The notes: a model not told the origin generated them from the letters alone. Shown: positions 43,700 through 52,655, counted from the stretch's first letter. The stretch is 64,000 nt of DNA from Roseivivax sp. THAF197b (GCF_009363255.1 NZ_CP045318.1:472001-536000), one strand, 5' to 3'. Translations and numbers: made by a program.

Positions 43700-44040
43700 C
43701 ACGGGCAGGCTTTCTTTCGGGCCTTGCGCTCGCCATTGCTGTCGCGGCCTCTCCGGCCGCGGCGCACCGGTTGAACGTCTTCGCCTTTGTCGAGGATGGT
43801 CAAGTGGTCGTGGAGGCCAAGTTCTCCACGGGGCGTCTTCCGGTCGCGGGCGAGGTTCGTGTCTATGATGCCGCCGGGGAGCAGATCCAGACGCTGGACC
43901 TCGGTGAGACGGGCACGATGATGTTCCCGCTTGATCCGTCTTACGCCACAGGCCTCACCATCGAGGTCGAGGCGAGCGAGGGGCACGAGGATTACTGGAT
44001 CCTCTCGCCCGATGACATTGCCAAGGGAGCGGCGGAATGA
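43696..44040 (+). CDS. Small periplasmic protein (NikL-like)
   Basis: A 114-residue exported protein. The signal peptide ends SPAAA and the predicted mature N-terminus is His24 (HRLNVFAFVEDG). The beta-rich remainder resembles the small NikL/CbiL-type accessory proteins of metal transporters. It overlaps DUF4198 and the following ZnuA-like gene by 4 bases each. Assignment to NikL is tentative. Confidence 0.72.
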   Translation: MTRAGFLSGLALAIAVAASPAAAHRLNVFAFVEDGQVVVEAKFSTGRLPVAGEVRVYDAAGEQIQTLDLGETGTMMFPLDPSYATGLTIEVEASEGHEDYWILSPDDIAKGAAE

Positions 44041-44918
44041 GGATGCACCGACTTGCCCTCGCACTCGGTTTGCTCGCAGTCCCCGCTGCCGCGCAGGACA
44101 CGCCTCGGATCGCGGTGGTGAACTACCCGCTCGCCTATTTCGCGGAGCGGCTCGGCGGGGAGGGGGTCGAGGTGCTGTTCCCCGTGCCGGACGGCACCGA
44201 TCCGGCCTTCTGGCGCCCCGGCATCGCCGATATCGCGGCCATTCAGGGGGCCGATCTGATCGCGCTCAATGGCGCGGGCTTTGCGCAATGGACGACCAAG
44301 GCCTCGCTGCCGCGCTCCCGCCTTGTCGATACCTCGGCGGAGTTCTCCGACGCCTACATCAAGACCGAAACCGTGACCCACAGTCACGGCGATGACGGGG
44401 AGCATTCGCATACCGGCACCGCCACCTATATCTGGCTCGACTTCGAGCTTGCCGCCTCTCAGGCCGAGGCGCTGTCGGCGGCCATGGCGCGTCGGGTGCC
44501 CGGGGCGGGGGAGGGGCTCGATGCGCGTCTTTCGGAGCTGACGGCGGATCTCGAGGCGCTGGATGCGCAGGCCGCAGAGGTTGGCGCAGCGCTCGAAGGG
44601 CGGACCATCATCGCCACCCATCCGCGCTACCAGTATTTCGCGAAGGCTTACGGTCTCGAGATTGCATCGCTCGAATGGGCCGCTGGGGAGATGCCGAGTG
44701 CGGCCGAGTGGGAGGATCTCGCGGCGCTCCTCGCGGGCAGCGAGAATGCGATCCTGATCTGGGAAACCGACCCGCCCGAAGAGGCGCTTCAACAGGCGTC
44801 GGAGCTTGGCGCGACGAATGTCGTGTTCCCGCCTCTCGCCGCGCGTCCCGCAGGCGGCGCAGATTTCGTGGCCGCGATGACGTCCAGCCTTCAGGCGCTC
44901 GGGGCAACCGCGGAATAG
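44037..44918 (+). CDS. ZnuA-like metal-binding protein with altered metal site
   Basis: A 293-residue protein of the ZnuA/cluster A-I fold with a Sec signal (residues 1-19). A short His-rich loop (THSHGDDGEHSHTG) is at residues 114-127. Of the three canonical zinc histidines only one is kept: Ala57 replaces the first (TDPAFW, versus SPHEY in ZnuA), Tyr131 replaces the second (ATYIWLDF, versus DPHAWLSP), and His195 remains (IIATHPRYQYF). It is the last gene of the six-gene operon. It may bind a different metal or rely on the His loop. Confidence 0.83.
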   Translation: MRMHRLALALGLLAVPAAAQDTPRIAVVNYPLAYFAERLGGEGVEVLFPVPDGTDPAFWRPGIADIAAIQGADLIALNGAGFAQWTTKASLPRSRLVDTSAEFSDAYIKTETVTHSHGDDGEHSHTGTATYIWLDFELAASQAEALSAAMARRVPGAGEGLDARLSELTADLEALDAQAAEVGAALEGRTIIATHPRYQYFAKAYGLEIASLEWAAGEMPSAAEWEDLAALLAGSENAILIWETDPPEEALQQASELGATNVVFPPLAARPAGGADFVAAMTSSLQALGATAE

Positions 44919-44990
44919 ACGCCGCCCGAGTGGTCACGGTCAATGCAGGCAGCCTCCGAGCCCTGCTTTGACTGTCGCGTCCGCAGCGCG

Positions 44991-46262
44991 TCAGGAAGCC
45001 TGCGTCTCCGCGTCCGGATCGTCCTCCTCGGACGCTTCGGCATGATACCATTCATAGGCCGCCCCCACCGCCACGGAGGACGAGTTCGGCAACACGTTGA
45101 CGTAAGCCGAGTCGTCGCTTTCGGGGGCCACGCGCTGCGTCATGCGCCACAGCGTGAAGACCGCAATGCCCCCGAACAGCACCGACAGCACGACCCAGAA
45201 CGCGCTTGGCGATGTGACCTCCATCGCCTGACCGGTGATCAGCGGGCCGAAGACCGCCCCAAGACCGTAGAGAAAGACCATCCCGCTCGCGGCGGCGGGC
45301 ATGTCGTCAAGCTCCAGATAGTCGTTGGTATAGGCGATGAAGAGCGAATAGAGCGGGCTCGCCGTGCCGCCCATGATCACGCCCGCGATCACCACCGCGG
45401 CAAAGGAGCTCTCCATCACATAGCCGAGTGTACAGGCCACGGCGCCCAAGGCGGACAACGTCGCGATCAGGATGCGCCGGTCCATCAGATCGGACAGCCA
45501 CCCGACCGGGACCTGAAAGACGAAGGAGCCCGTGAAGAGGGCCGCGATGAAGATCGAGATTTCCTGCAGGCTCAGCCCGGACTTCGCGCCATAGACCGAT
45601 GCCATGCCCATCTGCGCGGAGAACACGCCGCCCAGAATGAAGGTCCCGATCGTGCCGAGCGGCGAGACGTAATAGAGTTCGCGCAGGCTCATCCGCTTTG
45701 CCTTTTCCACGGCAGGCAACGGCACCGCTGACAGCAGGATCGGCGTGAAGGACACCGAGACCAGGATCGAGGCCAGCACGAACAGCGAAAAGCCCGCCGC
45801 ATCGCCCACCGACAGAAAGCCCTGCGCTGCGATCATGCCCAGGGTCTGCGCGATCATATAGGCCGAAAGCAGCGTGCCGCGCGTCTCGTTCGAGGCCGCG
45901 TTGTTCAGCCAGCTTTCCGAGGTGACGTAGACGCCGGAAAGCGAAAAGCCGAGCAAGACGCGGATCGCCATCCAGGCCCAGGGATCGGTGACCAGCGGAA
46001 AGGCGATCAGACCCGCGGAGATGAGCGAGCCCAGTGCCGCGAAGACCCGCACATGGCTGACCCTGCGGATCAGGTCCGGCGTCAGCTTCGAGCCTGCAAG
46101 AAAGCCCAGGAAATATCCCGAGGTGATGAGCGACAGCTCCAGCGTCGAGAAGCCCTCGATCTCGCCGCGCACACCCATGAGGCTGGCCTGAAGCCCGTTC
46201 CCGATCATGATCAGGAACACGCCGAACAACAGCGCCCAGACGCTGGAGAGCAATTTGATCAT
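44991..46262 (-). CDS. MFS transporter
   Basis: A 423-residue major facilitator with 12 predicted helices and a hydrophilic C-terminal tail of about 35 residues. Recognisable segments include GYFLGFLAGSKLTPDLIRR near the first cytoplasmic loop and GWLSDLMDRRILI near the central loop, the latter close to the MFS motif A. Substrate unknown. The ATG at 46262 begins the first helix; upstream in-frame sequence lacks membrane character. Confidence 0.87.
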   Translation of the reverse strand: MIKLLSSVWALLFGVFLIMIGNGLQASLMGVRGEIEGFSTLELSLITSGYFLGFLAGSKLTPDLIRRVSHVRVFAALGSLISAGLIAFPLVTDPWAWMAIRVLLGFSLSGVYVTSESWLNNAASNETRGTLLSAYMIAQTLGMIAAQGFLSVGDAAGFSLFVLASILVSVSFTPILLSAVPLPAVEKAKRMSLRELYYVSPLGTIGTFILGGVFSAQMGMASVYGAKSGLSLQEISIFIAALFTGSFVFQVPVGWLSDLMDRRILIATLSALGAVACTLGYVMESSFAAVVIAGVIMGGTASPLYSLFIAYTNDYLELDDMPAAASGMVFLYGLGAVFGPLITGQAMEVTSPSAFWVVLSVLFGGIAVFTLWRMTQRVAPESDDSAYVNVLPNSSSVAVGAAYEWYHAEASEEDDPDAETQAS

Positions 46263-46462
46263 TCCGCGAGCTCCGGTCGGGTGGGCATTTCGGCCCGCCC
46301 TAATACCCGAATGTGACGGCAGCAACTCAAAGACGCGGGCGGCGGGGCATTTCCGCGACGTGGCCCGCATGATCGCTCATCTCGTGGGCAACCGTGCCGT
46401 GATGGGGCGAAAATGTCCAGGGACGGGGAGAGGACTGCACGCGCCACTCGCATCCGGACACG

Positions 46463-46492
46463 AAAAACCCGCCACCCCAGCGGAGCGGCGGG
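46463..46492 (-). terminator. Rho-independent terminator after cydB
   Basis: On the minus strand a CCCGCC...GGCGGG stem (46487-46492 with 46468-46473, extended by further pairs) is followed by TTTTT (46467-46463), 22 bases after the cydB stop. The remaining gap 46263-46462 shows no gene. Confidence 0.82.
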
Positions 46493-46514
46493 CTTTCCCT
46501 AGCCTGAGACGGCA

Positions 46515-47528
46515 TCAATCGTAGCTGAGCGCCGTCGCCTTGCCCCGGAAGACCGTATAGGCAATCGCGGTGTAGCCCAGGATCACCGGCAGCACGAAGA
46601 CCGTGCCTGCAAGGATGATGGCAAGGCTTTCCGGTGCGGCGGCCGCCTCGTAGATCGTCAGCTGATCGGGCACCACGTAGGGGTAGAACGAGTAGGCCAA
46701 CCCCACGAAGGCCAGACAGAACAGCGCAATCGTCGCGCTGAACGGGAACCACGCCCAGCTGTCATCCTTGGTGGGCAGATGGCGCAGCGCCAGCACCAGC
46801 AGCGTTGCGATCAGCGCAAAGCCCAGGGGCATCGGGGCCAGCAGCACAACCTCGGGGAAGCTGAACCACTTCTCGAACACCCGCGGGGAGGCCAGCGGCG
46901 ATGCGATCGACACGGCCCCCAGCCCGCCAAGGATGCCCCAGATGCCGCCCTTGGCCCAATCCACGGCTTTCTGCTGCAAACGGCCTTCGGCCTTGTAGAT
47001 CAGCCAGGTCGCCCCGATGAAGGAATAGGCGACGGTCAGGAAGATCGCGGTCAGCGTGGCGAAGGCCCAAGTCAGCGGTCCGGGAGCGAGGCCCAGGACG
47101 TAAGCCCCCAGCATGTAGCCCTGCGACAGCGAAGCCATGGCCGAGCCCGCGAAGAAGGCCCAGTCCCAGTTGCGCTTCTGCGTGACCGGTGCCTTCACCC
47201 GGAATTCGAACGCGACACCGCGCAGGATCAGGCCGATCAGCATGACCGCGACGGGCAGGTAGAGGGTGGACAGGATCTGGCCGTGTGCGGTCGGGAAGGC
47301 CACCAGCAGAAGGCCGATGGCCAGCACGAGCCAGGTCTCGTTGGCATCCCAAAACGGGCCGATGGAGGCGACCATGCGGTCGCGCTCCTCTTCGGTGGCA
47401 AGCGGGGAGAGAAGCCCCACCCCGAGGTCGAACCCGTCCAACACGACATAGATCAGGATCGACAGGCCCATCAGCGCCGCGAAGGTCGCAGGAAGCCAGA
47501 CTTCAGGATCTCCAAAGAGCGTCATCAT
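46515..47528 (-). CDS. cydB: Cytochrome bd-type quinol oxidase subunit II
   Basis: A 337-residue membrane protein of the CydB/CioB family with eight to nine helices. The N-terminal LDGFDLGVGLLSPLA and FWDANETWLV motifs are characteristic. It is the second structural subunit of the oxidase, 12 bases downstream of cydA. The operon ends at the terminator at 46463-46492. No separate cydX-like gene is obvious downstream. Confidence 0.93.
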   Translation of the reverse strand: MMTLFGDPEVWLPATFAALMGLSILIYVVLDGFDLGVGLLSPLATEEERDRMVASIGPFWDANETWLVLAIGLLLVAFPTAHGQILSTLYLPVAVMLIGLILRGVAFEFRVKAPVTQKRNWDWAFFAGSAMASLSQGYMLGAYVLGLAPGPLTWAFATLTAIFLTVAYSFIGATWLIYKAEGRLQQKAVDWAKGGIWGILGGLGAVSIASPLASPRVFEKWFSFPEVVLLAPMPLGFALIATLLVLALRHLPTKDDSWAWFPFSATIALFCLAFVGLAYSFYPYVVPDQLTIYEAAAAPESLAIILAGTVFVLPVILGYTAIAYTVFRGKATALSYD

Positions 47529-47540
47529 GGCGGGACCTCC

Positions 47541-48953
47541 TTATTCGGCCGGTTGCAGGTTGTGGGCGGCAGGCGCGTAGGTCTCGGCCTTCGTCTTGCC
47601 TGCGGCTTTCCGGGCGAGGTGCACGAGCGCCCCGATATAGGCCAGGGTCAGCGCCGCGTAGACGGCGAGGTAGGCCAGCAGCGTGCTCAGCACCATGCCC
47701 GAGGGCACCTCCGCCACGGCGGCTTCGGTGGGCAGCACACCCGAGACGAGCCAGGGTTGGCGGCCGATCTCGGTCACGTACCAGCCCGCGAGCGTCGCGA
47801 CCCAGCCCGAGAAGGTCATGACCATCGCGATCCAGAAGACCGGGCGCGGCAGCGCATCGATCCCGCGGCGCGTCTGCAGCCAGCTGCCGGTCGCGCCGGG
47901 CTTGCGCCGCGCCATCAGGGCAAGTGTGCCCCAGCTCAGGGCCAGCATTGCGAAACCGGTGCCGACCATCACGCGGAAGCCGTAGAACACGGGCGCCACG
48001 CGGGGGTGCAGAACCTCGCCGTCGTCGGTGACGAAGTCATTGAGGCCCGGCACGACGCCATCGGGGCTGTGCTTCAGGATCAGGCTCGCACCGTTCGGGA
48101 TGCCGATCTCGAAATCGTTTGAACGGGTCTCCTCGTTCGGGACCGCGAACAGCACCAGCGGCACGTTCGGTCCGGTTTCCCAGTTGCCTTCCATGGCCGC
48201 CACCTTGGCAGGCTGATGCTCCAGCGTGTTGAGGCCGTGCATGTCGCCCGCAAGGATCTGCAGCGGGATCAGGGCGGCGGCGGTGATGAGGCCCGTGCGC
48301 AGCGTCGTGCGCACCTCCGCACCCCGGTCACCAAGGATCCAGCGGAAGGCCGAGATACCGGCGATCAGGAAGGCCACGGTCAGTCCCGAGGCAAGCAGCA
48401 TGTGCACGAGGCGGTACGGCATCGACGGGTTGAAGATGATCGCGGCCCAGTCGGTGGCATAGGCCACGCCGTCCCGCATCTCGAAGCCCTGCGGCGTGTG
48501 CATCCAGCTGTTCAGCACGATGATCCAGAAGGCCGACATCGTGGTGCCGAACGCCACGAGGAAGGTCGCCGCCGTATGGGCCCAGCCCGGCACGCGACGG
48601 AACCCGAAGAGCATGATGCCGAGGAACACGGCCTCCAGGAAGAAGGCGGTCAGCACCTCGTAGGCCAGAAGCGGGCCTGCGATGTTGCCCACGCTTTCCA
48701 TGAAGCCCGGCCAATTGGTGCCGAACTGGAAGGACATGGTGATGCCCGACACGACACCCATGGCAAACGACAGCGCGAACACCTTCACCCAGAAGCGGTA
48801 GGCGTCCATCCAGCGCTCTTCCCCGGTGCGGTTGAAGCGCAGTTTGAAGAACAGCAGCATCCAGCCCAGAGCGATGGTGATCGTCGGAAACAGGATGTGA
48901 AACGAAATGTTGGCCGCGAACTGAATCCGCGACAGCAGGAGAGTGTCCATCAT
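47541..48953 (-). CDS. cydA: Cytochrome bd-type quinol oxidase subunit I (CIO type)
   Basis: A 470-residue membrane subunit that binds the hemes and quinol. It carries SRIQFAANISFHILFPTITI with the heme-ligand His near residue 19, GRQPWLV near the C-terminal part, and a short Q-loop as in cyanide-insensitive oxidases. It reduces oxygen with quinol electrons without proton pumping and serves at low oxygen or under stress. It begins one base after the regulator gene stop, so regulator-cydA-cydB are one operon. Confidence 0.94.
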   Translation of the reverse strand: MMDTLLLSRIQFAANISFHILFPTITIALGWMLLFFKLRFNRTGEERWMDAYRFWVKVFALSFAMGVVSGITMSFQFGTNWPGFMESVGNIAGPLLAYEVLTAFFLEAVFLGIMLFGFRRVPGWAHTAATFLVAFGTTMSAFWIIVLNSWMHTPQGFEMRDGVAYATDWAAIIFNPSMPYRLVHMLLASGLTVAFLIAGISAFRWILGDRGAEVRTTLRTGLITAAALIPLQILAGDMHGLNTLEHQPAKVAAMEGNWETGPNVPLVLFAVPNEETRSNDFEIGIPNGASLILKHSPDGVVPGLNDFVTDDGEVLHPRVAPVFYGFRVMVGTGFAMLALSWGTLALMARRKPGATGSWLQTRRGIDALPRPVFWIAMVMTFSGWVATLAGWYVTEIGRQPWLVSGVLPTEAAVAEVPSGMVLSTLLAYLAVYAALTLAYIGALVHLARKAAGKTKAETYAPAAHNLQPAE

Positions 48954-48954
48954 G

Positions 48955-49542
48955 TCATTTATCCTCGGTTGCGGTCGCTTTCCGGGCGCTGCTCAGCGGG
49001 ATGACCCGGCCTGTGGCAGTAACCAGCTTGGAAAGCGTGGAGCCGGCCTTGAGAAGGGTGGCCAGCCGTTCAGTCTCGATCCGGGCGAGATCGTCATAAA
49101 GCGCGGTCATGTTCTCGATGAGCTCGCGCAGCTCGGCGATGCGGGTGGTGGAATAGCTGCCATCCTGCCCTGCAATGCTGCTTTCCATCTCCAGCTCGCG
49201 GAGCTTGGTCAGCGTCGGGTCGATCTCGCGCTTCTTGCGCTCCTCGACCAGCGTGCGGACGATCGCCATCAGATCGGACGGTGTGGTGAAAAACTCGCGA
49301 CGGTCGCCATCCACATGCTTGCGGATGACAAGCCGCCAGTTCTGCAATTCCTTGAGGCCCATCGACACGTTCGAGCGCGAAAAGCCGAGCCGCTCGCAGA
49401 TGCCGTCGGCACAAAGCGGCTCCTCGCTGATGAACAGCAGCGCATAGATCTGCCCGACGGTCCGGTTGATCCCCCAGCGGGAGCCCATCTCGCCGAAATG
49501 CAGGATGAATTCGTGTTCGATATTGGCCATGTCTTTTTGCAT
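48955..49542 (-). CDS. GbsR/MarR-family regulator of the cyd operon
   Basis: A 195-residue winged-helix regulator of the GbsR type. The DNA-binding helix lies at LCADGICERLGFSRSNVSMG (about residues 43-62), followed by the wing VIRKHVDGDRREFF and a helical C-terminal part. It is the first gene of the cyd operon and is probably its own regulator. A perfect inverted repeat overlaps its start (49541-49560). Met5 at 49530 is an alternative start that would place the repeat upstream of the gene. Confidence 0.88.
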   Translation of the reverse strand: MQKDMANIEHEFILHFGEMGSRWGINRTVGQIYALLFISEEPLCADGICERLGFSRSNVSMGLKELQNWRLVIRKHVDGDRREFFTTPSDLMAIVRTLVEERKKREIDPTLTKLRELEMESSIAGQDGSYSTTRIAELRELIENMTALYDDLARIETERLATLLKAGSTLSKLVTATGRVIPLSSARKATATEDK

Positions 49543-49560
49543 TTCAGTAATTTCTGAAAT
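49541..49560. promoter_or_regulatory. Inverted repeat at the cyd operon promoter
   Basis: ATTTCAG (49541-49547) and CTGAAAT (49554-49560) form a perfect 7-bp inverted repeat with a 6-base AT-rich spacer. It sits at the start of the GbsR-type regulator gene and is a good candidate for autoregulatory binding. The rest of the 179-base gap shows nothing further. Confidence 0.65.
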
Positions 49561-49721
49561 CTAAATAATGGCTGCGGGCCGGCGTCTCAACGCTTATCGG
49601 ACCGATAGGGACGGCATGTCGCAGGGCCTGCCCATCCCGAGATTGAGGGTGATCCGCGCCGCCGCTTAGGCGTTGAAATATATAGGAAAATCCGCGCGTC
49701 TTTTGGGGGCGCAAAGCCGCC

Positions 49722-51344
49722 TCAGGAAAGGTCGCGCGCCATCTGTCTCGGCGGCAGCAGGTTCGTGCGCCGCAGGGTCAGCACCGGGTAATTCTCGTCG
49801 TCGAGAACGCGCAGGATATCGAAATCGGGCTCCACGGCGCGCAGCTTCTCGGCCATGGACATGGCCCGCTCGCGTTGGCCCTCGGCGGCGTAAAGGCACA
49901 TCAGGTGCCGCATCGGCGCGCGGAAGACAGGCGCACGAGCATGGGCGCGTTCCAGATGGCTCAGCGCTTTCGGGATATCTCCCGCCGTGATCGCGGACAG
50001 CCCCGCCAGCGTGTCGAACCAATGCGCCGATGAGGACCGGCTGGCGAGGTTCGCGGCATATTGGCTGGAGGCAAGGGCCGCTTCCGATGCGCCTGCCCTG
50101 AGGGCCACGGTCGCCTTGGCCGAATGGCTGAACGCATTGTAGGGGCTCGCGCGCACCGCATCTTCGGCGAGGGCCGCGCTGACGCCGGTGTCATTCTCCA
50201 GCATGGCCAGCAATTGCGCCACGAGCGAGCTGACAAGCGCGTTGCCGTCATTGCCCACGAGGGCCAGATGCGCAAACTCGGTGGCCTCCTCGAACAGGGC
50301 GGAATTTCCGGGATCGACCCGCTCCACGATCATGATCTGCCGCAGCAGGCTGCGCCAGGCCGCGATCCGGGGCAGCGGCAAGAGCGCTGCAGCCTCGGCC
50401 AGCAAGGTCTCCGCGTGGCGCAGTTTCGCGCTGTCATAGGTGAACATCGCGGCGATGGCCGCATTGACCCGCGCATCCACCTTCAGGGCAACACTGGCAT
50501 CTGTCTCGCCCGACAGGTCCTGGGTCAGCACCCGCTCGGCGGAGTGGAAGACCATGCGGGGGATATCGCCCTGCTCCAGAAGGTCTGGCTTGCGCATGTC
50601 GATCCGGACTTTGTCGGACCAGATCAGCTCTCCGGTCTTGCGGGCTGTCAACCCGGCCAGGACCTGGACGTCATCGCCCACGGTCAGCGTGTTGACACCC
50701 AGCACGAGGTCCGACGGGTCGGACGGACCATCCGAGCCTGTATAGATGCTGAAACAGCCGAAATCCGCGATCAGATTGGCCATCGTGTCGCCCAGAAGCG
50801 CGCCCACGAAGGCGCCCTTGCCGTTCTCCTCCTCGCCGAAGGACTTGATCCTGAGGTTCAGCGCGCGCCGCGGCTGCTCTGCGGGATCGGCGGCGTCCGG
50901 CAGGACGGACCGGTCGAGCGTGCCCAGCTCTTCGAGGATGCGCGCCAGCGCATCGTCGCGCCACCGGGTGAAGGCCGGATCGCCGATCTGCACGTTCTCC
51001 AGAAGATCCCGGCCCGTGCGCAACGCCTCGAGTGCCGCATCGGGCGCGGTCTCCACGTCGCAGGTGACATGATCCAGGCGCACGGCATCGCGGTCCGTGT
51101 GGAACTGCGCGGCCTCGGGGCCGAGCGCCTTGCGGATCTCCGTCAGAACCGTGCGCAGGCTGGCCGAGGCCTGTTGCGGGCTGCGATCGGACCAGAGCGT
51201 GCGTTCGATCCAGCGCCGGGCGCGGAGATGTCCGTCGGTGCGGGTCAGGATCGCCAAGAGCGCCCGAGCGCGCGCAGACGAGGGCGTGCAATCCTCCCCA
51301 TCCGCGCCCGTGACACGAAATCCGCCGATCAGCTGAACGTGCAC
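49722..51344 (-). CDS. SARP/BTAD-like transcriptional regulator
   Basis: A 540-residue protein. Residues 1-90 form an OmpR-type winged-helix domain as in SARP-family activators (ARALLAILTRTDGHLRARRW, then QQASASLRTVLTEIRKALG); a bacterial transcriptional activation-like segment follows (about 95-150). The middle (about 165-290) resembles the adenylate-cyclase/CadC-type accessory region, and the C-terminal half is TPR-like helical repeats. It is divergent from the haloperoxidase-like gene with 174 bases between, so it probably controls that gene and the subtilase behind it. Confidence 0.78.
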   Translation of the reverse strand: MHVQLIGGFRVTGADGEDCTPSSARARALLAILTRTDGHLRARRWIERTLWSDRSPQQASASLRTVLTEIRKALGPEAAQFHTDRDAVRLDHVTCDVETAPDAALEALRTGRDLLENVQIGDPAFTRWRDDALARILEELGTLDRSVLPDAADPAEQPRRALNLRIKSFGEEENGKGAFVGALLGDTMANLIADFGCFSIYTGSDGPSDPSDLVLGVNTLTVGDDVQVLAGLTARKTGELIWSDKVRIDMRKPDLLEQGDIPRMVFHSAERVLTQDLSGETDASVALKVDARVNAAIAAMFTYDSAKLRHAETLLAEAAALLPLPRIAAWRSLLRQIMIVERVDPGNSALFEEATEFAHLALVGNDGNALVSSLVAQLLAMLENDTGVSAALAEDAVRASPYNAFSHSAKATVALRAGASEAALASSQYAANLASRSSSAHWFDTLAGLSAITAGDIPKALSHLERAHARAPVFRAPMRHLMCLYAAEGQRERAMSMAEKLRAVEPDFDILRVLDDENYPVLTLRRTNLLPPRQMARDLS

Positions 51345-51518
51345 ACAAGCCCCCTTGTTTGCGACCGCGCCAAGCTAGCAGCTTTGTGCATAGCCGCAAA
51401 TAGCGCGGTTTCGGCGTGAAATCTTCGTCAAAACCGTTCTGCCGCGACCTTCGAGCTTCGGGAAATCGGCACTTGCGGGCAAGGTGGGGCCGGGAAATTG
51501 GAAAGGTGAGTAATCGGT

Positions 51519-52655
51519 ATGTCCACACTCGGCATTCATGGCATCCATGGGATTCACGGGATCCATGGCATCCACGGCATTCATGGGATCCACGGAATTC
51601 ACGGGATCCACGGCATTCATTCCGGCGGCGGAGGTGGACCATTGGCCAGCAACGCGCTTGGCGTGACCGCCGAGGGGTTGTTGGGCTATTGGGATGGCAC
51701 GGGCGAGACACCGACGCCGCCCTCCACCGCCGTCATCGACCGTTTGCAGGCGCTGCAACCCGATGCCCGCGCCGCTGCCGTGGCACAGGAGATGAGCGGC
51801 TTTTTCACCGTCAACGGCACGACGGAAGCGCCCCGCGTCGCGGGCCGGACCGTGACGCTGACCCTGCCCACGCCGTCGGCGGCGGATCTGGGCACGCATC
51901 AATTGCCGCATCTGCGCGCCGCGATGGATCTGCGCGCCGACCGGCTGGGCGAGATTGTGCTGCAGACCGGCGACATGCTGAGCTTCTTCGGCTCGCAGAT
52001 CCATCTCGACAATTACGCGCGGCGCTGGACGCTGGAGCTGCTCGCGCGGTGTTACGACGTGGTGATCCAGCCCGAGCAGGCGGTGAAATTCGCGGCCGCA
52101 GTGCCGCGTCCCAGCGCGTATTCTCCGAAGGTTCAGCCGATGATCCAGACGCCCGGACATGGCTCCTGCCCGAGCGGACATGCGACCGAGGCCTTCGCCT
52201 TCGCCACGCTTCTGTCGCTCATGTGGCTCAAGGGCCGCGATCCGGCGCAGAACGCGGTGCGCGGGCTGATCGATATCCTTACCGCTGATGCGCCGTCGGG
52301 TGCGGCGGAGGAAAACGTGCTGATGCCCTTCGCGCTGGCCGCCCGGATCGCGGACAATCGCACGGTGGCAGGGGTGCATTTCCCCATCGACAGCGCCTAT
52401 GGGGGCCTTCTTGGCTTCATGCTCGGGATCAGTCTCGCCCGGCCCGCGCTGGGCGACGGGTTTGCCCATGATTTCGCGCCGACCGCGCCCTTCACGGATG
52501 CGCCAACGTCCTGGAATGGCGGCTTCACGCTTGAGGCCTGGCGGGACTGGTTGCGGGCGCTGCTGCCTGCGGATCTCGACGCGGCGACCGTGACGGGCCG
52601 CCGCGCGCGCCTGATGGGGGCGATCGGAACTCAGGCCCTCAAGGAATGGGGATAA
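51519..52655 (+). CDS. Vanadium haloperoxidase/PAP2-like protein with N-terminal GIH repeats
   Basis: A 378-residue soluble protein of the PAP2/vanadium-dependent haloperoxidase superfamily. All oxyanion-site residues are in place with the expected spacing: Lys190 and Arg197 (KFAAAVPRP), Ser219-Gly220-His221 (CPSGHATE), and Arg281/His287/Asp291 (NRTVAGVHFPID). Residues 5-34 are ten perfect Gly-Ile-His repeats, followed by SGGGGG. No membrane helix or classical signal peptide is visible, which favours haloperoxidase over a membrane phosphatase. The two activities cannot be told apart from sequence alone. Its last 25 bases overlap the end of the convergent subtilase gene. Confidence 0.82.
   Translation: MSTLGIHGIHGIHGIHGIHGIHGIHGIHGIHGIHSGGGGGPLASNALGVTAEGLLGYWDGTGETPTPPSTAVIDRLQALQPDARAAAVAQEMSGFFTVNGTTEAPRVAGRTVTLTLPTPSAADLGTHQLPHLRAAMDLRADRLGEIVLQTGDMLSFFGSQIHLDNYARRWTLELLARCYDVVIQPEQAVKFAAAVPRPSAYSPKVQPMIQTPGHGSCPSGHATEAFAFATLLSLMWLKGRDPAQNAVRGLIDILTADAPSGAAEENVLMPFALAARIADNRTVAGVHFPIDSAYGGLLGFMLGISLARPALGDGFAHDFAPTAPFTDAPTSWNGGFTLEAWRDWLRALLPADLDAATVTGRRARLMGAIGTQALKEWG
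51531..51620 (+). repeat. Ten tandem 9-bp repeats coding Gly-Ile-His
   Basis: Ten in-frame 9-base units (GGN-ATY-CAY) run from 51531 to 51620. All three codon third positions vary between units (GGC/GGG/GGA, ATT/ATC, CAT/CAC), so the amino acid pattern is kept while the DNA differs. This points to protein-level selection and not to a recent expansion. Confidence 0.93.

Noticed and set aside
51531..51620. Tandem 9-bp repeats considered as non-coding satellite or CRISPR
   Set aside because: They are in frame with synonymous variation inside a gene with complete catalytic motifs.
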